Of a stretch of DNA of 64,000 bases, positions 1 to 15,296 are shown in pieces. The DNA is taken from the NCBI GenBank assembly GCA_037975125.1, contig CM075856.1, forward strand, positions 3,026,934-3,090,933, written 5' to 3'. The translations under genes were made by a program, and so were the position numbers. The notes under the pieces were generated by a model. The model did no database searches and had not been told where the DNA came from. It saw only the letters and a program-made list of their open reading frames with translations. The first letter of the stretch is position 1. Each line of letters begins with the position of its first letter. Origin of the DNA: Latrodectus hesperus. Taxonomy: Eukaryota; Arthropoda; Arachnida; Araneae; Theridiidae.

Positions 1-1138
1 AGCTCCTACAAAGTGAGCTATGATTTATTTCTGAACAAAAAATTATGAACAGAGCTTTTATTATTGCTTTTTAAATGAGAATTTAATTTAATTCAGTTTT
101 ACACAATAGGTATATTAATCTATATTTTCAAATTGATATAAATGAAATTTTAAATTTGTAATGAATCGTATGTTTTCATTTTATTGAATATTTCTATTAA
201 TAATTTAAAATGCATAGAAAAATCTAAAAAAATTCCCAGTAAAAGATTTAGTTTTGTGAAAATATTTTTCCACTTATTTATTTTATTGATACGTCAATTA
301 TTGTAGTTTATGTTTAAATAAATAGTGATTATATTTTAGCTTATACTATAAATAATTCACAGGAAATTTAGAAAGAGTTTTAATTTGCCACAGTATGAAA
401 AAATGTTTTTAGAACCATATAAATTTCTTTTGCAAAAATCGACAAAGATTTTTAATTATTTATTTTGTTATAATAAAGGCAATTATTAAAAGTAAATAAT
501 AATAAATTTTTCAGGAAATGTGATTTATTTTATATATGATGTTAATACAATTATATAAATTGTTTCATTTTTGCTAAATATTTTTAATCTTGGAAAAAAT
601 ATCACTGCATATTTAAAATAAATTTACAAAAAATTTAATTTTATATGAATTAAAGAATATTTTTACTGTTTCATCAGAGTAAATTGTCTAAAAATAGTGC
701 AAATGTTTTCAACACAAAATTAAGTTTTAATTTTTAAATTACTTCTATTTAAAAACTATCCGGCTAAAATAACAAATAAATTATAATCAAATATCAATTT
801 TAAATATATTTTGAAATTTAAGTATATAAACTTAAATTACAAAAATTTTGAAATTAATGTAGATAAATTTTCATTTCAAAAATTTGGTCAGCTATTGTGA
901 AAAAGAAACATTTTTTTTCAAATATTTAATGACATTATATAGAGGGAACTTTTTTCTGTTGAGTAAATTGGTAAGTTAATTAAAATTGATTTTTTGTTAT
1001 AATATTCTATAACTTTTGTGAAAAATCTTGCAATAAAAATGTAGTTCTGCGTCAATTACTAATGAAATAATGTTTAAGAATTATAAATATTGCAAGTAAA
1101 TTTTGTAAGAATTGAATAAATCATTCTATCAGTATCTG
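1..1138. other. AT-rich intergenic stretch, no gene seen
   Basis: This stretch is almost wholly A/T with short homopolymer runs. No open frame of coding character, splice-flanked exon or recognisable repeat was found. Confidence 0.6.
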
Positions 1139-1340
1139 TAAAATATTTCTGTTGTTGTTGTGGCTTATCCTCCAAATATCTGACGAAGTCAGACAAGGTC
1201 CATGAGATCATTGACCTTGAGAAAATTGAGGACCACGAGGGGAGATGAGTGTATGTCTTCTCCGGAGAGTCCCAAACAGTCCAGGATGTGCTGAGGAGAA
1301 ACCTGCTCTGTTTTACACTTAGATTAATTAAAATATTTCT
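1139..1340 (-). mobile_element. 3' end of a non-LTR retrotransposon (LINE) with target-site duplication
   Basis: Read on the minus strand, 1151-1328 encodes the last ~40 residues of a LINE polyprotein. It has the typical C-terminal zinc-binding piece (HILDCLGLSGEDIHSSP) and ends LMDLV followed by a stop, a C-terminus seen in arthropod LINE proteins that carry an RNase H domain. After the stop come about 20 nt and a tail reading ATAAGCCACAACAACAAC. The insert is flanked by a perfect 12-bp direct repeat, TAAAATATTTCT, at 1139-1150 and 1329-1340, which is the target-site duplication expected of target-primed reverse transcription. The copy is therefore a severely 5'-truncated (178 bp) but otherwise complete insertion. 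Its tail resembles the tails of several SINEs in this window, which suggests it belongs to their mobilising family. Confidence 0.82.
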
Positions 1341-1800
1341 AAGTTTAGTTTATCGTAATTGCGATAAATCTGATTCTTAGTTATTAAAATGTTTTCAGGA
1401 TTATTTGACATCATTTACTGTGTAGCCTAACATCTGAAGAATGCAATATGTTATTGCTTTGCTTATTGAGAGGATTTTGCACAGATCTTGGGTGACCATA
1501 AGAAATGAATTTTTTCTAACCATATGAGAACCTCGGGCCCTCATTCTATATAAAAATTATTTTAACCACGAACCAGGAATGTTTGAGGTTTATAAGATTT
1601 AACCCAGTACCACTATACGTAGGCTTTAAGCTTTATTGATTAATTTCATTTGATCCTATCCTTAACGCTGAATGCATATGTATATTAACAAGTTGCATGA
1701 ACATATAGTTTCCCAACCAGATCCATATTTCATATAATCATGATTATATGACTCATGGTCTCTTCCATTACTAAACAACTTACTTCTAAAACCTCAGCTG
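1341..1800. other. No gene seen
   Basis: AT-rich sequence between two oppositely oriented LINE tails. It has slightly higher GC than the flanks but no recognisable product in any frame. Confidence 0.5.
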
Positions 1801-1804
1801 ACCC

Positions 1805-2180
1805 TCCTGCTCACCCTTGGAAGACATCCTGGAACCGCCACAACATTTAAGGGCTCCAGAGTACATCAGACGACACTGTCTCGACTTTCTACTGGCCACT
1901 TGAAGTGTATGATCTTTGAAGACAGTGAAAGAAAATACCCATCATGCCCCAAGTGCGACAATGCTCCGTTTTGCCCGCAACACATCTTGAAGTGCTTGGA
2001 GTTTTCTCGGGAAGAGGCTGAGAAAAGTCCACATCTGCTTTGGGACTTTTTGGCTATCTATGATCTCATGGATCTGGTCTAGTTTGGACTTTTTGGCTAT
2101 CTATGATCTCATGGATCTGGTCTAGTTCCACTAGACCAGATGAGGATTAGTCCCACCACCACCATGATTACAATGATTAC
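1805..2180 (+). mobile_element. 3' end of a non-LTR retrotransposon, RNase H C-terminus
   Basis: The plus-strand frame ending at the TAG of 2080-2082 stays open from about 1825. It reads through TTLSRLSTGHLKCMIF, a cysteine pair (CPKC), HILKC and a final YDLMDLV. This order (RLxTGHLK, CxxC, HILxC, MDLV-stop) is the end of the RNase H/zinc region of LINE polyproteins of the type also seen at 1151-1328. The last 43-44 nt of the coding region are duplicated in tandem (2039-2082 and 2083-2125). They are followed by a perfect 10-bp stem-loop (TCTGGTCTAG against CTAGACCAGA, about 2116-2140) and a short-repeat tail (CACCACCACC, ATTACAATG twice). No target-site duplication was identified. It is non-functional and 5'-truncated. 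Confidence 0.75.
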
Positions 2181-3340
2181 AATGTACAATGCTATCTCAA
2201 ATTGAATATTTATCGATTAATCTTTAGCTAAGATATATTAAATATTTCAAATAAAATTCATTATTTAAATATTTTATTTCCCAAACACTCTTTATTAACT
2301 TTTGCATTTCTTCATGTATATTTATATTTATTAAAATATTCCATTTCAAATAGGTTTATTCATTTATGCAAAAACTTAGATTTTGTTCAGGGGCATTTTC
2401 TTCTCAATCTAACAATCAACCATAACAAACATTGAAATCACGGATATTTTGTCCTCATGATTAAATGTGTTGCTGACACTCTGATATTAAATACTGTACA
2501 TCTCACTTCATGTATAAATTATAACTACTTATGTACGATTTATGTTAAGCAATGAAAAATCCATTTGTTTATTTTTCACAGTTAAAAATACTTCATTTTC
2601 ATCAGCAGACACTAGTGGTAAATTTAAAAATACATTTCTAAACAAATCTAAAAAAAAAGATTATTTTCCTTCTTAAATTATATTCAAATGTGACGCTAAG
2701 AACTATACCATATGTTATTACATTTGAGGTATCTAAAATTTAAAGATATTTTGCATTTAAATTAGATAACTCTTAATTTAAATAATTTAAAGATTTTATA
2801 GAGTGTAGTCAGTATCTTTGCTTTTGTCTATTCGGCGATACATAACCCAATCATATTATACCATATATAGAATATTTCCTAGATTTATTAACGTATGTAA
2901 TCTATATGCATTTATAACTGTGATATAATAGATTTTACATGTTTCATGTTATTTCATTTTGAATTATAAGATTTTTTCTTTCTAAATCACATTGGTTGAG
3001 TGCTTTGTATTCATAAGGTATGCAATGAATTTACATACACTGTGATAAAAAATACAATTTACGTATTTTTTTATCTGAACATATAATTCTTATTCACTTA
3101 AAAATGTTAATATTGATCCACTAAATTTTAAATTTTTCTAGAAATTAGTTTTAGATTTCCTAAACAGAAAATCATTTTCCTTTTATTTTAAGTTTGAAAT
3201 TAAAATTCAAATCTATTAAAGTATGCTCATTATCTATTTCGTGGTCATTAGTTTGAAATTTAAAAAAAAAATACATCGCAAATGCAAATAATTATATAGT
3301 TTTTGTTATTTTCTACTTTCCCTACTTATCCAGATCCAAC
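2181..3340. other. AT-rich intergenic stretch, no gene seen
   Basis: Long A/T-dominated sequence with no coding frame, splice-flanked exon or recognisable repeat. Confidence 0.6.
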
Positions 3341-3806
3341 TTGATCAAACTCACTTTCCCCCTAAATGGATACTCGGTTTTCCATTTTTCCCCACTTTGC
3401 GGTTATCATCCCCTCCAGGTCTTTGCATCTGCAGGCGGAGGGAGGCAGGTAGTTCCCTTCTGTATCCATACACCCACGCATTCGGGATAATGATAATAGG
3501 AAATGATGCTTCCGAAAGGGGAGAGAGATGTAAGAGAAGTACACACACAATAGACAGGAGAACGTTTCTTTCTTATTGGCGAGGGCGTCGCTATTTCTCA
3601 TCGTCCTCCTTTCAGGTTCCGTAATGACAGACGTTTCCCATGCTTCAATTCGGTGGGAGAAGGCCATTGAATCCCGAATTCGATGCCAATTCCCAGGAGA
3701 AAAATGAAGAAGTATAAAAATGCTGACGGGGTGAAATCGTTAACGGCTAGAAATGTTGGACGTGGAAAACGTCTATTCTGAAAAGTTCAGTTTGGAAAAT
3801 GTAAGC
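3341..3806 (+). promoter_or_regulatory. Candidate TATA promoter and untranslated first exon
   Basis: This block stands out from its AT-rich flanks by much higher GC. On the plus strand it contains TATAAAAA at 3713-3720. The expected start site about 30 bp downstream falls near 3742-3748. The sequence then contains a small inverted repeat (GACGT...ACGTC, near 3758-3773) and meets a donor-like GTAAGC at 3801-3806. The layout would suit a promoter followed by a ~55-nt untranslated exon. No coding frame with a recognisable product exists in it, and short frames on both strands look accidental. It is a weak candidate: TATA-like strings are common in AT-rich DNA, and the supporting point is only the combination with locally raised GC and a donor site. 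Confidence 0.25.
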
Positions 3807-6023
3807 CTATCAAATAATCTATTAAATTTCAAAAATAAATGAATAAATAAATAAATAAATAAACATTATTCCTTGTACATGGCTTAATTTTGTTACAGTT
3901 AACCAATAATTAAATTTTTTTCGTTTAAAATCAATTTTAATATGAAATTTTAAACATTTTGTAAATAACTGAAGCAGTGAAATCTACTATTACATAATAT
4001 TTTTTATATGTTTCTATTATCAAAGTTAAATACTTTAATTTTTATATGAGAATTTTCATTAAACTATGTCACTCTCAATAAAATTAACTGAAAATGTTTT
4101 CATTACATGTATATACAAGAACTGTAAGCAAAGCTTTCCTGTTAAAAATCATTAAATATTCTTATTAAAATTTATAATTTTGCACTTATAAAATTAGTTT
4201 CAAATCTGTTACTTTCAGCTTAGCTTTTTAATTTTGGTTCATATACAAAAATCTTTCGTCAGAAATTTTAATTTGTATTACAAATTATTTCCTGAGTATA
4301 TCCACATTTATTATTAAGATTTACCAAAAATTATTTTTATACGCTATCAAAAATTAGCAACACAAATGGCTCTAACGAAATTAAGGAAATATGTGCAATA
4401 TTATATAATATCAAATAAGACACCCTTAAATAAAAAAATATTACCAGAAAACAGAAAAAAAATTTCCTATGAACAGCTATATTTATGTTTTAAAAATTTT
4501 TGAAAGGCTTATGAATGTAAAAATCATAAATTTGATGGAGATTATGTTTATTACAAACCCCTTTGTGAAGTTTTGTCGTTCCGATTTGAGTTTGAAAATC
4601 TAAATGCTTCGTAAAATTCACGATTGCATAATTTTCTGAATCTCCGTTGTATTGAGTGAATGGAATTCGAACGAATGCAAAATGCAGTAAATAATGCTAA
4701 CAGAATTTCAAAAATTCTGCTTAAAGTCTGTAAATTAATTTCATTGTATTGAAAAACATTATAAATCGACGAAGAAAAAGTCATCCTTGTGGTACCACAG
4801 CCAATGATAACTATACATTCTAAAACAAATATGTTACAATAAATTCATTAGAATAGAAAATGCCACTCTGCTGCACAAATAATTTCTTTCAGAAACAGAA
4901 GGAAGGATCTCATGCGAATCAATCCAAAATCATTTCCAATTGGTAGTTATCCATCCACATAAAACAATTATATTTATTTCAAGACTACTAAGACATTGTA
5001 TGAAATATATCAGAAATCAAGTTACTGATGATTTAGATTACACGCGAAATACCAGAATCATGTTGCTTAGAGCTAAAGCTCAGTTTAGTGTGTGATATTA
5101 GATGTGTTTTTTATGGAGGGAAAAATCACTAGAAATAATCCAACATTTGTTCTCGGAGGATCATCTGGTGGGAAAATTAGGTTGATAATGTACCCTAGAT
5201 TGTGCAACAGTGGAGGTATGATCCTAAAATATTCTTCAATGTTATTTACCATATTAATGGGATAGGGAAAATTCATTCAGAGATACGTTTTAGCTCAGGA
5301 AGGAATGGTAGTGATGACATCTTATAGAGTGAGCACCAAGTAGGTGTGGCATTGTAGTCCCGAAAGTGTGCCTTTTTATTTTAGAAACAAGGACTCTGTA
5401 GAAGACCCCATTCTTAGCCTGCCACTACCAAAGTTATGATTTCACATGATGAACATTACGACAGCGACATGTTAATCGTGCAAAAGCCGCCAATAGCGAA
5501 CGCAAATATTGTCTGCAGGTTTGGGACACTAACCAACCATTGAAGCATGGCCATTCTGAGCTTATTTCGCATGTTTTTCTGCAGTCATTTGGAGATTCAT
5601 TTCCGGTAAATCTCTGATGGTGCTTGATAGCATGCAGATCATCTTTCGGAGATTACATTAAAAGTCGAAGCAAAAACACATAGAATTTTTGATATGGTCT
5701 CTTGATCTGTTTCCAACCAATAGAACTGATAATTCATTTTACTATATGTACATACATGCATATTATTATCAATTCCATTTTATTTATCAGATGACGAGTG
5801 AGTAACTTAGGTGGGGAAGGAAGAAGTTCATAAATTTACTAATATTTAAAGATTTATTTACAATTAGGATTATGTACAGACATCTTTTAGCTAGCTTCTT
5901 CACACAATCTCCCTGCTCAATAACATGTACATATTTCTTAACATGACATATTAAGTACTGCCATCTAGTGGCCACTCATTATTTTTTAAGAATAATATTA
6001 CAGCTTAATGTTAACATTATAAC

Positions 6024-6026
<3 letters not shown>
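3807..6026. other. Mostly featureless; short coding-like patch near 5.45-5.62 kb
   Basis: No recognised gene. An (AAAT)n-like run lies at about 3836-3865. Around 5130-5650 the GC rises, and a 54-codon plus-strand frame (5453-5617) ends at a donor-like CCG|GTAAAT (donor at 5606). Its residues look protein-like, but no family was recognised and no acceptor was convincing. It could be a decayed transposon fragment. Confidence 0.35.

Positions 6027-6109
<83 letters not shown>
6027..6109. repeat. (TA)n microsatellite
   Basis: Uninterrupted alternating A/T of about 83 bp. It directly abuts the 3' end of the Tc1-like relic that follows. Confidence 0.97.
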
Positions 6110-6112
<3 letters not shown>

Positions 6113-7560
6113 CTCTTTTTTAAAGAAGGACAGTATTCTCCAAAGAAACATCCGTAACTTCATTGTATTCTTGTAAAAGAAGTATCAAGTGGATATAACA
6201 GTTAAAGGATACTTCTCCATGTATTAAATAACACCAATTATTCGGATTAAGCTCTTTTTCCCCGTAAATATCACTAAATTTTGGCCTTACATTCCTTTTA
6301 TATTCATGCACGTGAGTAGGACTACATTCTGATGGAAGAAATTCAAACTGATGGGTTAAAAACTCCTGAACATTGTGTGTCACGTTAGGTCGCACATTGT
6401 ATTGTTGAAATATGGCTGAGTGCACATTCCGAAGTTATGTCAAGACCTCAGGCTTTAACACAGCAGAGAAATATCTGTCAGTGCTCAGTGAGCAAGCAAT
6501 ATGTATCACAGGGAAGAAGGTGTGAAATACAGTATCACTCCAAACTGTGAAACATTATGCAAGACCTGTGTCTTGAAGCATAAGGCCACAGTTTAGCATT
6601 TTTTTCCTAAGATGTTCCTAGACTCGAATCTGACAATTGTTGTGTTGCAGGCTGAAGTATGATTCATCAGTTAATACAATACCATTTCATTCTCTATGTC
6701 CATCTGCAGAATAGCTCAAAAATAGGCATTTACACCGCCAATAATTAATTGTGCCATGGGAAGTGTAAATATCTATGATTTTTAGCTAAAATTAAATGAA
6801 ACAATAAAATCCTTGTAGACATTTCAGTCAGCTACAAGTGACGTCGAATAGTACCTGTAGATACTGAATAATATATTACAGACTGAATCTTTTGTGCTAT
6901 AGTTTATATTTTGGCTGAGTGATTCTTCACTACTATGTGCTTAATATACTTGGCATCACGTACAGTAATGCCGTGAGGTGGGTGCGATTGAATCTACCGT
7001 TCCTCTGCTTTCGATTGTAAATCCGTATCACGGTTTCTTAATTTCTTCTAACACAAGTACTGTGATTCTTCTGAATTTAAATCTGTAACATCTCTTTTAT
7101 TTAACGCTTGCAATCGAGAAGAGCCGACCAACTTGTCTAGTGATCAGCGTGCCTGACTACGGATAAGGAGGTCCTGGGTTTGAATCCCGTTTCGGGCATG
7201 GATGTACTTTCTCTCTCTATCTATCCTGTCTTTGTCCTTTCCTTGTATGAATGAGGTGTGAAAGGTTGCCTACCTTATAAACGGGTCCCTATGACATGTG
7301 TGTACTGAGGAAGTCAGACTATACACCTAAATATGGTTCAGTTGGAAAAGTGGAGCAGTGTACCCTATGTTGCCAGTCTGACTTGCACACGACAATGAAT
7401 GAATGAATCGAGAATACATTCTCCAGTGATATAAGTACACATTGCAGTGCTAATGGTTTGTATATCTCACTGCTAAAACCACATGATGTAAATTTCACAT
7501 GATTTGAATGCTCTCTTTAGGAAATAACATTTCGAGTAGCCGGAAGTGTATTTTTAATTA
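6110..7560 (-). pseudogene. Degenerate Tc1-like transposase, interrupted by a SINE
   Basis: On the minus strand several frames together follow the order of a Tc1-family DDE transposase. From about 6850 down, an RRHL-like helix-turn-helix end is followed by a KNHRYLHFPWHN-like segment. Near 6670 comes the first catalytic block TDESYFSLQ. Near 6400 comes IFQQYNVRP, matching the second block (usually QQDNARPH; here the Asp position reads Tyr). The third block is not clear. Many stops and frameshifts show it is long dead. The N-terminal side is split by the SINE at 7121-7405. The downstream end touches the (TA)n tract at 6027-6109, which suits an element that targets TA. The exact ends of the element could not be fixed. 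Confidence 0.65.
7112..7414 (+). mobile_element. SINE, family 1 (tRNA-like head), with 9-bp target-site duplication
   Basis: The element at 7121-7405 starts with a tRNA-like head containing an A-box-like TTGTCTAGTGATCAGC and a B-box-like GGGTTTGAATCCC, the split RNA polymerase III promoter of tRNA-derived SINEs. A pyrimidine-rich stretch follows, then the shared centre TATAAACGGGT, then a unique 3' part ending in a short GAAT repeat. A perfect direct repeat AATCGAGAA at 7112-7120 and 7406-7414 is the target-site duplication. The host sequence is the Tc1-like relic, so this SINE is younger than that element. Related copies lie at 19093-19373 and 36150-36430 on the other strand. Confidence 0.88.
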
Positions 7561-9159
7561 ATATATTTGACATATTTCCCACCAAAAATGTTATTCTAGA
7601 AATAAAAGAATATTTTTATAATGAAAATAAAATAAAATATTTATAATTTTCTATAATCACTTTTACTGAATATTCATGATAAAACAGGCACAAAAATTGG
7701 TTATATATAAAAATCCGTTGTGCTCAAGTAATCTTTTTAAAAAGGAAATTAACTTAAACTTTTGTAATAAACTTAAAATTAAAAGCAGTAAGAAATTTAA
7801 ACTACTAAGATGCTTAAATTATTCAAAATAATATTTATAATGATATTCATTGTCAAAGATAATGATTTTTTTGTTGATTGTAAAATAAGCAAATATTTTT
7901 CACTTTAAACATTACTCTTAGTTATAAAAATTAAATTTCTTGAAGTTGACTTCTATAAATGTATAAATTAAATTATATATTTAAGTATCTACTACAAAGA
8001 ATAATTTGTTAACACGTATTTTCTGCCCAAGTTTAAATATGCAATTTAATTGGATAATGTTTGAAGATGGAAATGCTCATCTAAATTGCATTTGTATTAC
8101 TCTTTAACATTAAATGTAGCTTTATTAGTGATATTAATTGTAAAACATTACATTAATATGTAATTTTAACAAACAATGCATTTCCCAAAAACTCTTAAGA
8201 ACTAAACTGAATGGGTTTTAAAAAAAATTCCTTTTTTTTAATTTTAAAAATTATATTTGCTCAAATCGTATAGTGAACCTGAATTCTAACAAACCACATA
8301 CTACTTAATTTTTGGCGAAGTAGAAGAGATTTTAAGGAATTATAAAAATCCTTAGACTTTATTGTTATTTCTATTTAAAATCGGAATAAAAAATATATTT
8401 CCCATCAATTCTCATCAAACATTCCCTTTTGATTTTTCCGAAAGGAAAAGAAGGGGAGGAAGCAAATTGTTACTCCCAAAGAAAATAGTCGATCAAGATT
8501 GAAAATGGTAATAAGCCTAACATGTAACAGAAGGAAATAGAAAAGAAAATGGATGAATAGTTTGATCGTGGAAAGGAACGAGGGATGTGATTGGTGGTTT
8601 AGGCTGTCTATCATAGATCCCTGTCCAATTGCTCTTGTCCAGTTAGGAAAGAGATGAGTTCATTCTTTAGGAGGAGACTTTTTATCTTCAGTGAATTTAT
8701 TTCAACTTCTTGTTCTTGTCTTTTAATAGTCCTTGACTTTTTTTTTCGGTAATGGGTTTTTCGAGACAAAGCTACTCATCTGCTTTATTTTACAAAATTT
8801 ATACCAATTGTTCACGAATAGATTTCTTTACGAATATAGATTTTTAAATTTTTTGTGACATTAAGAAGAAATGAGTTTTCTTAGGTATTTTCTATTCCTG
8901 AGATTTTGTTTCTAACAAAAAAAATAGAAGATATATTTCTTATGTGTTTTAATCTCCATATTTCTGATTTTTATTCGTTTCGGAAAATTTCAATCGGAAG
9001 AAAGATACGTTATTGTAGGGATGTGTATATTCTTTGAAGTCATTGTAAAATAATAATTCATTATAAATTTAGATTTGAAAGACATGACGAAAAAATCTGA
9101 AATCATTGCAAGAGAATATTTTTATCACTTTTAATCATTAATCTCCTTATATTTTCCTG
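7561..9159. other. No gene seen; GC-richer purine patch near 8.4-8.7 kb
   Basis: AT-rich sequence. About 8400-8700 is somewhat less AT-rich and purine-heavy, with no convincing coding frame, so it could be regulatory or an old repeat. Confidence 0.45.
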
Positions 9160-12640
<3,481 letters not shown>

Positions 12641-12659
12641 TCACGTAAAATACTGTTAT

Positions 12660-13739
12660 TTTAGATCTATTTTTTAAGCATCATTTCAAAGAAAGTCTTA
12701 AAAAAATAAGCAATTTTATTATCTACAGAAGAAATTAAAAAAGAGTTTTGAACAAAATTTTCATTTACAATTAATTACTGAATTAAAAAATGTCTTATCT
12801 CTAGAGGCCAAAAAATGAACCAGTGCTTGTCTGATATCTTCTTCGTTCTTGAATTGTTTGCCCTGAAAGAGATTTTGTAAGGACAGAAACAAGTGATAAT
12901 CATATGGTGCTACGTTCGGGAAGTATGGTGGATGCGACAGAATTTTCCAGCCTAGCTCTGCGACTTTCTGACGAGTCTCCAAAGCAGCATGTGGCCTGGC
13001 ATTGTCATGAAGCAGTATGATGTCCTTCCTATTGAACATCGCCGGCCTCTTTTCTTGGAGTGCTGTTTTTAATTTATCCAATTGCTGACAGTACCTCTCC
13101 GAATTTCGCCTTTCGTTTGGTTTCACCAGCTCAAAATGTAAAATTAGGAGGTTGAGGGGGCAGGTTTTCCGGGTTCACAATATGCCCTTTTTCTTATGAT
13201 GTTTTCATAGGTAATCCACTTTTCATCCCCAGTTATGATCCGGTCCAAGAAGGGTTTGATTTTGTTGCGTGCAAGCAGAGATGTGCATATGATGATTCGA
13301 TCATTCAAATTCTTCTCACTTAACTTGTGTGGCACCCATTTCGAATACTTCCACACAAACCCTAGTTTCCGAAATATGGTTGGAAATGGTTTGTTGAGCT
13401 GAATCAAGCATTTCCGCAATCTCCAATGTTGTCAAAAAAGGATCTTGCGTGGCTTATCAGAAAGGTCGAAATCACCTACATGAAATTTTTTGAACCATCT
13501 TCTGCATGTTCTATCAGAAACTGTACCTTAACCAAACACTTTCAATAAATTTCTATACGTTTCTGTAGCATTTCTTCCTTGTTGGAATTCATAAAAGGAA
13601 CTTCGTTTTAGTTCATTTGCGACTAAAATGTGTATACATTGTTAGCGATCAAAAGAGAGAGCCAAAATGTGTCACAGGAATATGCGCATACTTGTTGAAA
13701 TTGATTGTAACCGGAGCGGACAGAGCTTTCCGGTACACC

Positions 13740-13741
<2 letters not shown>
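12660..13741 (-). pseudogene. Mariner-like transposon relic with DD34D transposase
   Basis: Minus-strand frames follow a mariner transposase from end to end. The N-terminal helix-turn-helix region (about 13620 down to 13440) reads LKRSSFYEFQQGRNATETY and later CRRWFKKF. Then come WVPHKLSEKN, the first catalytic block ITGDEKWI (near 13220), LLHDNARPH (near 13010) and VAPYDYHLF (near 12895). The second and third aspartates are separated by 34 residues, the DD34D signature of mariner. At least two stop codons and one frameshift (between 13144 and 13126) disable it. The 5' end of the element reads AGGTGTACCGGAAAG on the minus strand, similar to mariner terminal repeats, and lies against the (TA)n tract at 13743. 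The matching left terminal repeat near 12.65 kb was not seen. Confidence 0.85.

Positions 13742-13742
<1 letters not shown>

Positions 13743-13813
<71 letters not shown>
13743..13813. repeat. (TA)n microsatellite
   Basis: About 71 bp of TA dinucleotide. It separates the mariner 5' end on its left from the truncated reverse transcriptase on its right. Confidence 0.97.
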
Positions 13814-13817
<4 letters not shown>

Positions 13818-13821
13818 TTGA

Positions 13822-14649
13822 GCAAATCTATTCTCTTATTATTTAAATATAATATTAAACAACATTAATAATTCAAATAATACATGGATAATTAAGAATA
13901 ATAAACCTATAATTGAATTTATTTCCGCCAATAAAATTAATGATGTTTCCACTTATGATTTCAAAGATTTATTTACCAGTATTCCACTTGAAAAACTTTT
14001 TGATATTATTATGTTTTATTTTTATGATTTTAATTCAATATTGAATATCGATATAAATTTTTGGAAAGATTTAAGTTTATTTTGTATTTACAATAATTAT
14101 ATTTCTTATGGAGAAAATATTTATTTACAAGTTAACGGCATTCCCCAGGGTTCCAAATTTTCAAGTATATTGGCTAATTTATTTTTAAACTACTTTGAAA
14201 AATCATTTATTATACAAATACCTTTTGCTTATAGATATATTGACGATTTAATAGTTTTTAATTACCTGGAATTCGATAGAATTTACAATAATATATATCC
14301 TAAAGAATTAAAATTAATAAAAACCAATATTGATAACTTAAAAACTGAATTTCTAGATATTTCAATTACTATAAAAGATAACTACACATTTACTGACATT
14401 TATGATAAAATTAATAATTTTAATTTCAAAGTTAATAAGATGATTTTCTGGAACTCAAACATTTCAATTAAAATTTATAAAAATATTATTTTTAATCAAC
14501 TTAATAGAATATATAATATATGTAATAATTTAAATAATATAAATAAACAAAAAAACAGACTAGAAAATATTTTAACTCATAATAACATTCCAACTAATTT
14601 TATTAAGCACTATTTGGCTAATAGAGCATTGCTTATAAGAGTGAAGTAA
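13822..14649 (+). pseudogene. 5'-truncated reverse transcriptase, Penelope-like retroelement
   Basis: An open frame of 275 codons starts right after the (TA)n tract and stops at 14647-14649. It contains the reverse transcriptase palm motifs in order. Motif A is YDFKDLFTSIP, with the catalytic Asp codon at 13957. Motif B is GIPQGSKFSSILANLF, followed by LNYFE. Motif C is YIDD at 14236-14247. A following block reads TEFLDISI and TFTDIYDK. The D..DLFT.IP, GIPxGS, YxDD and FLD pattern is that of Penelope-like elements rather than of LINEs or LTR elements, so the family call is likely but not certain. The fingers/N-terminal part is missing. No GIY-YIG nuclease, the usual partner domain, follows in frame. 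Codons are extremely A/T-rich, yet the frame is free of stops, which hints at a fairly recent copy. Downstream sequence up to 15300 is probably its 3' part, since a second (TA)n tract begins there. Confidence 0.8.
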
Positions 14650-15296
14650 GGCGTAGTTTTTATACTACAGAAGGGTCACCCAAGCCTTGAAGGTCTTATA
14701 AGAAGCTTGAAATGCCGATAGTGTTTACACTTAGTTACTAATTTTTATGTTTGCAGATTTGGATTTGTAATTGGATGTGATTTAAATTTAATGATTATTT
14801 TGTATTTTAACGGCTTTGGATTTTGAATTGTATATATTGGATTGAATTCTACTTGCATATTTTTGGATTGGGTTTTGCTTCTTTTCTTGTTTGATGCTTT
14901 GGTTTGATTTTTGGTATGGCTTTGGGGTGTGATGGCCTTTTTAAGACTATGTCTTGGGCCATTGCAGAAAAGCCATAATTTGTGCCAATGTGGTCAACAC
15001 CCCTGATGAAGCTGGCCATATTGGTACTTTATTCCATTTATATTTATCTTTCTCTAAAGTGTTTTCAATTTAATTCTTTTCATTGTATTTTTTCAATGTG
15101 TTATTTTCCATTTGATATTTCAACATATCGTTTTCCTTTTAATATTTCAATGCTATAATATTTCAATGTGTTGTCTTCCATTTGATATTCTACTTTTGAC
15201 ATTTAATTTTTCAATGTATTTTCTATTTGGCATTTTTCATTATATTTTATCTCATTATGTTATATTCTTTGCATATTTTATAAATTATACTATTAA

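Noticed and set aside
14990..15040. CTGATGA core near the end of the Penelope-like copy, as in hammerhead ribozymes
   Set aside because: The required GAAA core half and a stable second stem are not present, so no ribozyme is called.
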